The notes under the pieces are model-generated. The model did no database searches and was not told where the DNA came from. It worked only from the letters and a program-made list of their open reading frames with translations. The position numbers and the translations under genes are program-made. From NCBI GenBank assembly GCA_902470265.1, contig CABRFW010000010.1, positions 1 to 15,694 on the forward strand: a DNA stretch of 15,694 bases, read 5' to 3'. Below are positions 7,607 to 13,045 of this stretch, piece after piece; within the stretch, counting starts at the first letter, position 1, and each line of letters begins with the position of its first letter. The stretch is from an uncultured Collinsella sp. Lineage in GTDB: Bacteria > Actinomycetota > Coriobacteriia > Coriobacteriales > Coriobacteriaceae.

Positions 7607-8035
7607 ATGGTGACACTCGAGACATTGAGCTATCTATCGACGGCGCCCGACCAGTTCATCGATATCACAGAAGATGTGCATGCCGCCATAGAGCGTAGTG
7701 CGGTGACCGATGGACTGGCAGCGATTATTTTGTCGCATACGACTTGCGGCATCGTGGTGAACGAGGGGCTTCCGTGCGTGGAGACCGATCTCATGGAGAC
7801 GCTCGATCGCATTGCCCCGCCCGATGCCCCCTATGCGCATGCTCATTTCTTGTCGAGCTATGGTGCCACGGGCAATAACTCCTGTGGTCATATCAAGAGC
7901 ATGATTTGCGGCAATAGCTGCTTCTTCCCCGTTCAAGACGGCCACATTGTATGTGGCGGGGCCCAGAACATCTACCTTGCGGAGTTCGATGGACCTCAGA
8001 AGCGAAAAGTGTTCGTTGAGGTGCTGGGCGAGTAG
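7607..8035 (+). CDS. YjbQ family protein (UPF0047)
   Basis: 142 residues from the ATG at 7607, with AGGTGA (7593-7598) 8 nt upstream inside the end of the previous gene. ATG 7598 and GTG 7595 are in frame but have no properly spaced ribosome site. Family marks: FIDITEDVHAAIERSAVTDG (17-36), the ILSHTTCGIVVNEG block (41-54), NNSCGHIKSMICGNS (90-104) and the end GGAQNIYLAEFDGPQKRKVF (117-136). YjbQ proteins are small, trimeric-type beta-sandwich proteins with a conserved His/Asn pocket. Weak thiamine-phosphate-synthase activity has been reported for some, but no firm physiological role is agreed. Its tight coupling to sugar-kinase and BtpA genes here suggests a metabolic role on a phosphorylated intermediate (inference). 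Extra cysteines (Cys47, 57, 93, 101, 105, 116) are notable for so short a protein. Confidence 0.85.
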   Translation: MVTLETLSYLSTAPDQFIDITEDVHAAIERSAVTDGLAAIILSHTTCGIVVNEGLPCVETDLMETLDRIAPPDAPYAHAHFLSSYGATGNNSCGHIKSMICGNSCFFPVQDGHIVCGGAQNIYLAEFDGPQKRKVFVEVLGE

Positions 8036-8076
8036 CAGTTGATGTCTGTGAGTCGGCGAGCTAAAGGAGATTGACC

Positions 8077-8886
8077 ATGTCGTTTATGGCTTCGATGTTT
8101 GGGACCGAGAAACCGGTAATTGGCATGCTGCATCTGCAGCCGCTGCCTGGCGATCCTCTGTATTATCCGGGCGGCAGCGTTTCGCGCGTGATCGATGCCG
8201 CCAAGCGCGATCTCGAAGCGCTGCAGTCGGGTGGCGTGGACGGCATTCTGATCACCAATGAGCTATCGATGCCCTACGAGCAGCATGTGTCGGCAGTGAC
8301 CCTTGCCGCTATGGGGCATGTCATCGGAGCTCTTGCCGCAGATTTCTCGACCCCTTGGGGTGCAGAGGCTATTTATGACGGCGATGCCACGATCGAGCTG
8401 TGCGCCGCCGTTGAGGCGCAGTTTACACGCTGCAATTTCTGCGGTGCCTGGGCTGGCGATCTTGGCCTGATCAATCGTGACTTTGCGCACACCATGCGCC
8501 GCCGTGCCGCCCTGCGTCTGGATGACCTAAAGATGTTCCATTTCATCACAAGCGAGGGCGAGGTGTACCTTAACGACCGATCGACTCCCGATATTGCCGA
8601 TTCGCTGGTATTCAACTGCCTACCCGACGCCCTTGTTATTGGCGGGTCTGCTGCCGGGCGCGGCGCTTCGGGCGAGCTTGCCGACGAGGTGCGCGTCCGT
8701 GTTGGCGATGTGCCGGTGGTATGTGGAACGGGATGTCGCGAGAATACCGTTGCAGACGTGTTTTCGCATTATGATGGCGCGTTTGTCGGTACCTGCCTCA
8801 AGCGAGACGGCAAGCTCGACGCCCCTGTCGAAGCCGAACGGGTCGCGCGGTTCATGGCTGCCGCCCGTGCCGCGAGAGGGGAGTGA
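8077..8886 (+). CDS. BtpA/SgcQ family TIM-barrel protein
   Basis: 269 residues. The ATG at 8077 lies 6 nt after AAAGGAGA (8063-8070); an in-frame TTG at 8071 directly abuts that site and is not preferred. BtpA/SgcQ signature: KPVIGMLHLQPLPGDPLYY (12-30), then SGGVDGILITNELSMPY (51-67), FCGAWAGDLGLI (121-132), LVFNCLPDALVIGGSAAGRG (177-196), VPVVCGTGCRENTVAD (212-227) and GAFVGTCLKRDGKLDAPV (234-251). The family is named after cyanobacterial BtpA, a photosystem I biogenesis factor, but relatives outside cyanobacteria, such as E. coli SgcQ, sit in sugar-catabolism operons and look like aldolase-type TIM barrels of unknown reaction. Here it lies between YjbQ and an FGGY kinase, which supports a sugar-pathway enzyme, possibly a lyase or epimerase. 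Confidence 0.86.
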   Translation: MSFMASMFGTEKPVIGMLHLQPLPGDPLYYPGGSVSRVIDAAKRDLEALQSGGVDGILITNELSMPYEQHVSAVTLAAMGHVIGALAADFSTPWGAEAIYDGDATIELCAAVEAQFTRCNFCGAWAGDLGLINRDFAHTMRRRAALRLDDLKMFHFITSEGEVYLNDRSTPDIADSLVFNCLPDALVIGGSAAGRGASGELADEVRVRVGDVPVVCGTGCRENTVADVFSHYDGAFVGTCLKRDGKLDAPVEAERVARFMAAARAARGE

Positions 8887-8891
8887 GCGGC

Positions 8892-10409
8892 ATGCCGTAC
8901 TATCTTGGCATCGACATTGGAACGAGTGCGTCCAAGGGCGTGTTAATTGATGCGGAGTGTCGAATTGTGGCGCAGGCATCTTGCCAACATGAAACCGAGA
9001 ACCCTCAGGATGGTTGGTATCAGCACGATGCAGAAGCGATTTGGTGGGGTGATTTTTGCCGGCTGTCTCGCGAGCTTATCGAGCGCGCGGGCATCGAGGC
9101 GAACCAGATCCGCTGCGTAGGGTTGTCGGCTTTGGGCTGTGATTGCGTGCCGGTCGATGAAGATTGCCACGCCTTGGCTCCGGCAATTCTCTACGGGGTT
9201 GATGCTCGCTCGAAGCCGCAGATTGACGAGCTTCTTTTCGAATATGGCCCCGATCGCGCTCGCGAGCTCTTTGGACACGATCCGTGTTCGTCGGATATCG
9301 CCCCTAAGGTCCTTTGGTTTAAGGAGAATATGCCTGAGGTCCATGAGCGGGCGGCGAAGTTTCTTACGGCTTCGTCCTATCTATGCGCCAAGCTTACCGG
9401 CAGGTTTACGATCGACCGTTATCTTGCCGAGGATTTCCTTCCCTTATACGATCGCGGGACGTGGCAGGTTAATGAGCGCGGGTGCGCGCGGTTCTGCCGC
9501 CCCGACCAGATGGCCGAAGTCATGGCGGCGACCGATATCGCCGGTGTAATCACGGATCGGGCGGCGGTTGAAACCGGTCTTGCGAGGGATACGCCGGTGC
9601 TTGTCGGAACAGGCGATTCGGGCGCCGAGGCGATTTCTACCGGAGTGTTCTGCCCCGGGGACATGATGGTGCAACTCGGGAGCACGGCCTACTTTATCTA
9701 TTTGGCGGACCATATGGTCGATGACGCTCGTCTATGGCCAGGGACATTCATCATCCCCGGAACCTACGGCATCTGCGCCGGGACCAATACAGCAGGTGCG
9801 TTGACGGCGTGGTTGCGACGCGAGTTGTACCGCGATGTCATGGATGCCGAACACTCCGGCGGCCCCGATGCCTATGAGGTCATGGCGCACGATGCCGGGC
9901 AGGTAGGTCCTGGAGCAGATGGCCTGCTGTGTCTTCCATACTTTGCGGGCGAGCGCACCCCGCTCAACGATCCCGAGGCGCGTGGCGTGTTCTTCGGTCT
10001 GACCGAAAGGCATACCCGGGGCCATATGGTCCGCGCGGCTTTGGAAGGGATCGCCTACACTGTTGCGGCTCATGTCGACATCATCGAGCGCGAGCACGGG
10101 CTTCCCATCGAGCGCATCATGCTCGTGGGCGGCGGAACTAAGAATCCGGTATGGATGCAGGCGATTGCCGATGTCTGCGGTCGTGAGGTCTCGGTTGCGA
10201 AGGTTACGGTGGGCGCATGTTTTGGCGATGCTCTTATGGCGGCACTTGCTGGCGGCGCCTATTCATCATGGGGTGAGCTTGCCCGGGTTCTTGGGGTCGC
10301 GCAAACGATCGAGCCTGATATGGACGCTCGTGAGCTGTACGCATCGCGCCGCCGTATCTTTGATGAGCTATATGCGCGAAATTGCGACCTTATGCACGAG
10401 CTGGTATAG
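8892..10409 (+). CDS. FGGY-family carbohydrate kinase
   Basis: 505 residues; the ATG at 8892 is 8 nt after AGGGGAG (8877-8883) and 5 nt after the previous stop. GTG 8883 overlaps that ribosome site. FGGY features: the N-terminal phosphate loop YLGIDIGTSASKGVLID (4-20), ILYGVDARSKPQ (99-110), the catalytic region VLVGTGDSGAEAISTGV (236-252) with likely base Asp242, LPYFAGERTPLNDPEARGVF (348-367), RAALEGIAY (381-389) and the ADP-site LVGGGTKNPVWMQAIADV (411-428). It resembles xylulokinase-like and YgcE-like members; the true sugar is not evident. It is the last gene of the cluster. A cluster with two PfkB kinases and one FGGY kinase needs at least two distinct sugar-phosphorylation steps, so this enzyme probably acts on a free ketose or polyol released or imported separately. 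Confidence 0.88.
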   Translation: MPYYLGIDIGTSASKGVLIDAECRIVAQASCQHETENPQDGWYQHDAEAIWWGDFCRLSRELIERAGIEANQIRCVGLSALGCDCVPVDEDCHALAPAILYGVDARSKPQIDELLFEYGPDRARELFGHDPCSSDIAPKVLWFKENMPEVHERAAKFLTASSYLCAKLTGRFTIDRYLAEDFLPLYDRGTWQVNERGCARFCRPDQMAEVMAATDIAGVITDRAAVETGLARDTPVLVGTGDSGAEAISTGVFCPGDMMVQLGSTAYFIYLADHMVDDARLWPGTFIIPGTYGICAGTNTAGALTAWLRRELYRDVMDAEHSGGPDAYEVMAHDAGQVGPGADGLLCLPYFAGERTPLNDPEARGVFFGLTERHTRGHMVRAALEGIAYTVAAHVDIIEREHGLPIERIMLVGGGTKNPVWMQAIADVCGREVSVAKVTVGACFGDALMAALAGGAYSSWGELARVLGVAQTIEPDMDARELYASRRRIFDELYARNCDLMHELV

Positions 10410-10421
10410 CGCCGCCGAATT

Positions 10422-10442
10422 GCCCCACGCTCTTATGGGGGC
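10422..10442 (+). terminator. GC-rich hairpin after the FGGY kinase, weak terminator candidate
   Basis: GCCCCA (10422-10427) can pair with TGGGGGC (10436-10442, one G bulged) around an 8-nt loop, 12 nt after the kinase stop. No T-run follows, so it is not a classic intrinsic terminator. It may end or protect the cluster transcript together with the element downstream. Confidence 0.35.
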
Positions 10443-10475
10443 TGCGTTGTGCGATTCGCATGTCCCTTGAGGGTC

Positions 10476-10704
10476 GTGGGCAAAAATGCCAAATATGAGT
10501 ACTGTCACAAATTTAGTAGCAGCAAAATTTGGCTCTTGAGGTCCAAGTTGAGTGTCTGCGGACAACTTAAAGCCGTCTAATATGTCCCTGGGTATGCTAA
10601 AACGACCTGATAATGAACAGTTGTACATTATCAGGTCGTTGTTTTGGTGCAAAATAATGTGACCAGTTTTACAACAGTACTCATATTTGGCATTTTTTGC
10701 CCAC
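10476..10704. mobile_element. Putative 229-bp MITE with 30/31-bp terminal inverted repeats
   Basis: The left end (10476-10505) begins GTGGGCAAAAATGCCAAA and runs to TACTGT. The right end (10674-10704) is its reverse complement except for one additional A in the A-run. Inside are AT-rich sequence with no credible coding frame, a nested 15-bp hairpin (10601-10640) and smaller pairings (AAGT...ACTT with TGTC/GACA at 10545-10568). Base composition drops sharply against the GC-rich flanks. It sits exactly between convergent genes, 66 nt after the FGGY kinase and 5 nt from the tatD stop. No clear target-site duplication is visible (GAGGGTC left, CGAGGTC right, not identical). The whole could also act as a long fold-back RNA from either direction. 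A non-autonomous transposon relic is the simplest reading. Confidence 0.6.
10601..10640. repeat. Nested 15-bp perfect hairpin inside the MITE-like element
   Basis: AACGACCTGATAATG (10601-10615) and CATTATCAGGTCGTT (10626-10640) are perfect reverse complements around the 10-nt loop AACAGTTGTA. On the plus strand it is followed by GTTTTGG and preceded by AAAA, so it is a weak bidirectional terminator candidate for the convergent genes, or a second repeat nested in the first. Confidence 0.7.
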
Positions 10705-10709
10705 CGAGG

Positions 10710-11492
10710 TCAGCGGAAGTCGAAAATGGAGTGGGAATTTTCCAGGACGACCGACTTGATGCTCTCCTCGGGGCAGTTTTTAAGCGCAGCAATGACCTCG
10801 GATACTCTTATGAGTGAATCGACGAGCTGTCGCGCGGATGTTTCCGCGTCTGGTTCGGCCGGCGCGTCGGTTTCGAGTAGCAAGCGATCAAGTGGAATCT
10901 GTCGCGCGTATTCGCGCCCACGTTTGGTCGCAAGCATGCGTTCATTCACGGAAAAGTAGCAGCCCGCAATGCGTGCGCGGACAAACTCATCTGAGGTGCC
11001 GCTAAACCAGTGGAAGATAATGGTGGGGGAGTTGGGGACGTCCTTTAGAAGGTCGTTCGACTCCAAAGTGTCCAAAGTTGCTCCCGCCGCGCGAACGGCG
11101 TGAATGGATAGAACGCGTCCAGGTAGCGGGGACTGCGATAACGTTCGGCATAGCCGTTCAAATGCCTGCGTCTGGTTTCCCTCGGTGCCTGTAAAGCGTG
11201 GCGAGAAATCGAGCCCGACCTCGCCGATAAACCGTTCCCGGATGGCGAGTTCACAAAGCAGGCCGACCTCGGCGGTTCCGCATCGGCCGTCGGCAATCCA
11301 CCAGGGGTGGAGGCCCACCCCTGCAATAACGTTGGGACTACTGCTGGCGCGTTCGGATGCTGACGCGAAATCGCGTGGATCGACGCCGCAATCAAAGAGC
11401 TCCAGTCCCATCGCTGCGGCTTCGTGGGCAACGGTGTTCGGGCTGGCCATCAGGTCGAGGTGACAGTGAGCATCAAAGGACTGCAGCTTCAT
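10710..11492 (-). CDS. TatD family metal-dependent hydrolase (DNase)
   Basis: 260 residues, the normal size. All TatD landmarks are present in order: SFDAHCHLD (His9 and His11), GVGLHPWW (58-65), FIGEVGLDFS (Glu91), VLSIHAVRA (His131), IIFHWFSG (His161) and LLLETDAP (Asp209). TatD proteins are cytosolic Mg-dependent 3'-5' exonucleases acting on DNA, with roles in repair or nucleic-acid turnover; despite the name they are not part of protein export. The start is ATG at 11490-11492 with only a weak AAGG site upstream, 14 nt after the tcdA stop, so it is probably translated from the tcdA-tatD transcript. It ends 5 nt before the inverted-repeat element. It may equally be a YcfH- or YjjV-type paralogue; which one cannot be told here. 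Confidence 0.9.
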   Translation of the reverse strand: MKLQSFDAHCHLDLMASPNTVAHEAAAMGLELFDCGVDPRDFASASERASSSPNVIAGVGLHPWWIADGRCGTAEVGLLCELAIRERFIGEVGLDFSPRFTGTEGNQTQAFERLCRTLSQSPLPGRVLSIHAVRAAGATLDTLESNDLLKDVPNSPTIIFHWFSGTSDEFVRARIAGCYFSVNERMLATKRGREYARQIPLDRLLLETDAPAEPDAETSARQLVDSLIRVSEVIAALKNCPEESIKSVVLENSHSIFDFR

Positions 11493-11506
11493 CGCGGTGT
11501 GCCTTG

Positions 11507-12304
11507 CTAGTCCAGGCGCTGGCCGTCGGCGCGAACGCGCTCGGTACCGCGTCCACTGATCTTGCGAATAACCTCGCCGGCAATCATCTGGCCCATGATG
11601 GGCGGCATAAAGCTGGCGGTTCCGAGCTCGGTGCGCTCGTGGATGTTGGAGGGGTCACGGCGCTGAGTCTTGACCGACTCCTCGCAGCTAAATAGAACGT
11701 GCAGGCTCTTGATGCCACGTTTTTTGCACTCTTTGCGCATGATACGGCTCATGGGGTCGCGCACCGTGTCAAAGATATCGGCGAAGCGCAGGCATTCGGG
11801 ATGCAGCTTGTTGCCGCCGCCCATGGAGCTCACCAGGCGAATGTCGTGGTCCTGAGCATACTTGGCGACGGTGAGCTTGGCCGAGATGGTATCGATGGCG
11901 TCGATAACGTAGTCGAGCGTGCCACCTGTCTGCTCCAGAACGCTCGCGAAGAATTCGTCGATGTTGTCGCTCAGCAGGTATTCGGTGCGCTTGATGACGG
12001 TGGCGGCAGGGTTGATGTCATGGATCATGGCCTCCATGACGTCGACTTTACGCTTGCCGATGGTGCTGTGAAACGCGATGGCCTGACGGTTGATATTGCT
12101 GGGCGCAATGATGTCTTTATCCAGAATTACGAAATGGCCGATGCCGCCGCGGGCGAGCGCTTCGCAGCAGTTAGAGCCCACGCCGCCGCAGCCGAGCACC
12201 AACACCGTGGCGTCGGCGAGCTTGTCGAGCGCCTCGCGCCCCATGATGATCTCGAGCTTGGTGTCGCGCGTCTCGACGGGAGCGGCGGCTGCGGTTTCGG
12301 TCAT
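11507..12304 (-). CDS. tcdA: tRNA threonylcarbamoyladenosine dehydratase TcdA (CsdL, ThiF/E1-like)
   Basis: 265 residues. A good GGAGGA (complement of 12310-12315) precedes the ATG. The E1-like fold is shown by VLVLGCGGVGSNCCEALARG (35-53), the aspartate and arginine adenylation site LDKDIIAPSNINRQ (61-74) and DYVIDAIDTISAK (131-143). TcdA-specific parts are SSMGGGNKLHP (159-169), DPMSRIMRKECKKRGI (183-198), LFSCEES and the end LGTASFMPPIMGQMIAGEVI (227-246). TcdA uses ATP to dehydrate t6A at tRNA position 37 to the cyclic form ct6A, which improves decoding of ANN codons. It is normally helped by a sulfur-acceptor system (CsdA/CsdE), not seen in this window. It lies head-to-tail with tatD, with its own likely promoter at 12350-12355. 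Confidence 0.92.
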   Translation of the reverse strand: MTETAAAAPVETRDTKLEIIMGREALDKLADATVLVLGCGGVGSNCCEALARGGIGHFVILDKDIIAPSNINRQAIAFHSTIGKRKVDVMEAMIHDINPAATVIKRTEYLLSDNIDEFFASVLEQTGGTLDYVIDAIDTISAKLTVAKYAQDHDIRLVSSMGGGNKLHPECLRFADIFDTVRDPMSRIMRKECKKRGIKSLHVLFSCEESVKTQRRDPSNIHERTELGTASFMPPIMGQMIAGEVIRKISGRGTERVRADGQRLD

Positions 12305-12349
12305 AGATATCCTCCGATGGGGAAGTAATTAACGTAATTGGCTATCGCC

Positions 12350-12355
12350 ATTATA
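12350..12355 (-). promoter_or_regulatory. Likely -10 box of the tcdA-tatD promoter
   Basis: The minus strand reads a perfect TATAAT here, about 45 nt upstream of the tcdA ATG. The -35 region (around 12373-12378) is a poor match (TCAAAT). Transcription would start near 12343 and run through the GGAGGA ribosome site. Confidence 0.5.
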
Positions 12356-12392
12356 GGTATTATTCTGCCTCCATTTGAGGCCTTGGGGCATG

Positions 12393-12421
12393 TTGAAATG
12401 AAGCGGGGATTCGCATAAGAT
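12393..12421 (+). promoter_or_regulatory. Sigma-A-type promoter of the antisense RNA
   Basis: TTGAAA (12393-12398) and TAAGAT (12416-12421) with an exact 17-nt spacer. There is no plus-strand protein gene nearby to explain it: the next one begins at 12767 and has its own promoter. Expected start near 12428. It is a better consensus match than the promoter proposed for the opposing small gene, as expected for an antitoxin RNA made in excess. Confidence 0.6.
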
Positions 12422-12427
12422 TGAAGC

Positions 12428-12522
12428 AGATGGCACCCGTGGCCGCGGGTTGGCCAACTCCGAAACACGTTTATGGCGTGAGAAGTGGCCGTCTTCGCAT
12501 TACGCGGGGGCGGCTATTTCAT
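12428..12522 (+). ncRNA. Putative antisense antitoxin RNA (~95 nt, RatA-like arrangement)
   Basis: Predicted from promoter TTGAAA-17-TAAGAT upstream and a terminator hairpin at 12488-12514. The interval has no coding frame but is highly structured: ACCCG/CGGGT (12435-12439 with 12446-12450), the 10-bp palindrome GTTGGCCAAC (12449-12458), CACG/CGTG (12466-12469 with 12477-12480), then the terminator. It is transcribed toward the small minus-strand peptide gene and is complementary to the last codons and 3' untranslated region of that gene's mRNA. This is the layout of TxpA/RatA-type type I toxin-antitoxin systems, where antisense RNA pairs with the toxin mRNA 3' end. The exact ends are inferred. 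Confidence 0.5.
12488..12522 (+). terminator. Strand-specific terminator of the antisense RNA
   Basis: GCCGTCTTCGC (12488-12498) pairs with GCGGGGGCGGC (12504-12514) over 11 bp with a 5-nt loop ATTAC, followed by TATTTCATT. Three of the pairs are G-U in the plus-strand RNA and would be A-C mismatches in minus-strand RNA, so the hairpin is built for plus-strand transcription, opposite to the small peptide gene it overlaps. Confidence 0.6.
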
Positions 12523-12600
12523 TCGACCTCCAATGTGGATGCCGAGCTCCACAGCCGCGATTACAAGCAATAACAACGTCAGGACATCGTCAATACTCAT
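12514..12600 (-). CDS. Putative type I toxin: 28-residue hydrophobic membrane peptide
   Basis: A 28-codon gene beginning MSIDDVLT and ending GGRMK. Residues 6-25 form one hydrophobic segment (a Leu/Ile/Val/Ala run interrupted by Glu18 and His22), with an acidic N-terminus and a basic C-terminus, the usual shape of holin-like small toxins (Hol_Tox, TxpA/BsrG/Fst type). The ribosome site AAGGAG (complement of 12608-12613) is ideal, 7 nt from the ATG, far better than chance for a random frame. The SD lies in a hairpin, and the 3' end is overlapped by a terminator hairpin and promoter for an opposing RNA. Such peptides insert in the inner membrane and depolarise it when the antisense RNA is lost. 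I did not match it to a named family by search; a non-toxic small membrane protein is the alternative. Confidence 0.6.
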   Translation of the reverse strand: MSIDDVLTLLLLVIAAVELGIHIGGRMK

Positions 12601-12607
12601 AGTCCAT

Positions 12608-12629
12608 CTCCTTCTCTGGTAGAGGGGAG
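12608..12629 (-). promoter_or_regulatory. Hairpin sequestering the toxin Shine-Dalgarno site
   Basis: In the minus-strand mRNA, CTCC then CTCT pair with AGAG then GGAG around the loop ACC, with a small C/AA internal loop. The paired GGAG is the core of the AAGGAG ribosome site of the 28-residue gene. Hidden ribosome sites of this kind are typical of type I toxin mRNAs. Confidence 0.5.
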
Positions 12630-12653
12630 CTGGCCCATCTGCTTCTAACGGTA

Positions 12654-12659
12654 TTGTAA
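12654..12659 (-). promoter_or_regulatory. Possible -10 box of the small toxin gene
   Basis: The minus strand reads TACAAT, placing a transcription start near 12647 and a leader of about 47 nt. No convincing -35 hexamer is seen (nearest TAGAAC, 16-nt spacing), so it would be a weak promoter. Confidence 0.35.
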
Positions 12660-12695
12660 CTAAAAGCGAACGAGTGTTCTATGGCTATTGCTGAA

Positions 12696-12733
12696 TTAGA
12701 TAATTAGACAAACATCTAAATATCGAGTATAGT
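12696..12733 (+). promoter_or_regulatory. Promoter and likely autoregulatory operator of the sdpRI-like pair
   Basis: TAGACA (12705-12710) and TATAGT (12728-12733) with a 17-nt spacer give a start near 12740, 27 nt before the ArsR-type ATG. An inverted repeat TTAGAT (12696-12701) / ATCTAA (12714-12719), with an inner TTAGA (12704-12708) sharing the same right arm, overlaps the -35 box. That is where an SdpR-type autorepressor would be expected to bind. Confidence 0.55.
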
Positions 12734-12766
12734 GTGCGCGTCGAACGAACTGTGAGAGGAGGTTCT

Positions 12767-13045
12767 ATGCCGGGAGAGGGTTTTAAGGCGCTTGCCGATC
12801 CAACGCGACGGCGCATTTTGGAGTTGCTGCGCGAGGGCAATTGCACGGCGGGGGAGCTTGCCGAGCATTTCGATATCAGTAAGCCGTCGCTGAGCCATCA
12901 CTTGGCGACGCTCAAAAACGCCGGGTTGGTGACCGACGAACGCCATGGCCAAAACATCGTTTACAGCTTAAACACCACCGTCATGCAGGACTTGATCGGT
13001 TGGTTTATGGGCTTTACAAACACGGAAGGTGATAAGGATGAATAA
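12767..13045 (+). CDS. ArsR-family repressor, SdpR-like autorepressor
   Basis: 92 residues from the ATG at 12767, with AGAGGAGG (12755-12762) upstream; an earlier in-frame GTG at 12734 lies at the -10 box and is excluded. Winged-helix DNA-binding protein: FKALADPTRRRILELLREG (6-24), the helix-turn-helix CTAGELAEHFDISKPSLSHHLATLKNAG around 26-53, and the wing DERHGQNIVYSLN. It lacks the CxC metal motif of ArsR/SmtB sensors, like Bacillus SdpR, which represses its own operon and is titrated to the membrane by SdpI. The stop overlaps the start of the SdpI-like gene by 8 nt, so the two are translationally coupled. It probably represses the promoter at 12705-12733. Confidence 0.88.
   Translation: MPGEGFKALADPTRRRILELLREGNCTAGELAEHFDISKPSLSHHLATLKNAGLVTDERHGQNIVYSLNTTVMQDLIGWFMGFTNTEGDKDE

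Larger units (their letters stand above)
12423..12645. repeat. 11-bp inverted repeat framing the small toxin gene
   Basis: GAAGCAGATGG (12423-12433) and CCATCTGCTTC (12635-12645) are exact reverse complements about 200 nt apart. On the minus strand the first copy met lies just after the predicted toxin transcription start and the second near the probable 3' end of the toxin mRNA, so the two ends of that mRNA could pair. On the plus strand the left copy spans the predicted antisense start. Confidence 0.65.

Noticed and set aside
10368..10652. 94-residue minus-strand frame across the kinase end and the inverted-repeat element
   Set aside because: No ribosome site, no domain pattern, and it spans structured non-coding sequence and the end of the FGGY gene.
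10465..10715. Target-site duplication flanking the MITE-like element (GAGGGTC and CGAGGTC)
   Set aside because: The two flanks are only similar and not identical, and they are not placed at equal distance from the ends.
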